This document shows positions 63,946 to 64,000 of a stretch of DNA of 64,000 nucleotides, one piece after another. The DNA is from Gammaproteobacteria bacterium Milos-ODIII6. Lineage in GTDB: Bacteria > Pseudomonadota > Gammaproteobacteria > Chromatiales > Chromatiaceae. The stretch covers positions 20 through 64,019 of the forward strand of contig JAPTHR010000005.1 of assembly GCA_029228645.1 (NCBI GenBank), given 5' to 3'. The notes under the pieces are model-generated. The model did no database searches. It had not been told where the DNA came from and worked only from the letters and a program-made list of their open reading frames with translations. A program made the translations under genes and the position numbers. Numbering within the stretch: position 1 is the first letter of the stretch; each line of letters opens with the position of its first letter.

Positions 63946-64000
63946 ATGGAAGATTTGGGCAGAGAGTTGGTGGATAGTGCAATTTGCGTGCACAGAGAGT
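63946..64000 (+). CDS. GxxExxY-family protein, N-terminal fragment cut by the window end
   Basis: Only the first 18 codons are present (MEDLGRELVDSAICVHRE). They match the opening helix of the GxxExxY family (TIGR04256-like), a small four-helix-bundle protein of unknown function that is often present as a stand-alone gene near repeats. The start ATG 63946 is preceded by aaaggagtg, a good ribosome site. The rest lies beyond the window. Family assignment is moderate because of the short length. Confidence 0.65.
   Translation, partial: MEDLGRELVDSAICVHRE

Overview
The window looks like chromosomal DNA of a GC-rich, flagellated gammaproteobacterium. The evidence is gene content and order: fleQ-fleSR-fliEFGHIJ arranged as in Pseudomonas with sigma-54-type promoters, divergent aspC/uvrB, rpsF-rpsR-DUF2232-rplI followed by dnaB-alr-radA, a LysR regulator divergent from leuCD, and rapA, rdgC, selU and tcdA. 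Glycogen phosphorylase, acetate kinase and a C4-dicarboxylate TRAP transporter would suit a Chromatiales-like or related environmental lineage. That placement is inference; no rRNA is present.

Layout. 0-11.5 kb: GlcG-like protein, ackA, glgP, a BIME-like repeat block, dctPQM, an RNA-type metallo-beta-lactamase/beta-CASP nuclease and an acyl desaturase. 11.5-13.5 kb: a small accessory islet beside tRNA-Asn(GUU) with a toxin-antitoxin pair, a decayed IS3-type transposase and repeated copies of the tRNA 3' end. 13.5-24.3 kb: housekeeping genes (FimT-like pseudopilin, aspartate aminotransferase, uvrB, ribosomal proteins, dnaB, alr, radA). 24.3-36.2 kb: PilZ protein, CNNM/CorC membrane protein, flagellar master regulators and the fliE-J basal body/export operon. 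36.2-44.3 kb: predicted winged-helix protein, selU, tcdA, rdgC, rapA and a TolC-family gene. 44.3-53.1 kb: surface polysaccharide locus of four glycosyltransferases and an AT-richer three-gene cassette (flippase, a two-domain nucleotidyltransferase protein, a kinase-like protein). 53.1-64 kb: aroC, an MFS transporter, an MFP/RND efflux operon with a coupled hydrolase, lysR, leuC, leuD and the start of a GxxExxY-family gene.

How the parts work together. FleQ probably drives fleSR through a sigma-54-type site 5' of fleS, and FleR/FleQ drive fliE onward through a second site 5' of fliE. The polysaccharide genes would build and export a glycan; the flippase-NTase-kinase cassette overlaps end to start and appears to be one imported unit. 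The RND operon would need a TolC-type outer membrane partner, and a tolC homologue lies about 11 kb upstream.

Most unusual observations: (1) the cassette protein at 47190-48407, whose N-terminal domain resembles nucleoside-diphosphate kinase around the active-site histidine and is joined to a nucleotidyltransferase domain; (2) the tRNA-Asn islet, bracketed by a 48-bp direct repeat and containing a string of mini-hairpins; (3) a 19-nt purine-degenerate motif in three copies around leuD and in front of the GxxExxY gene.
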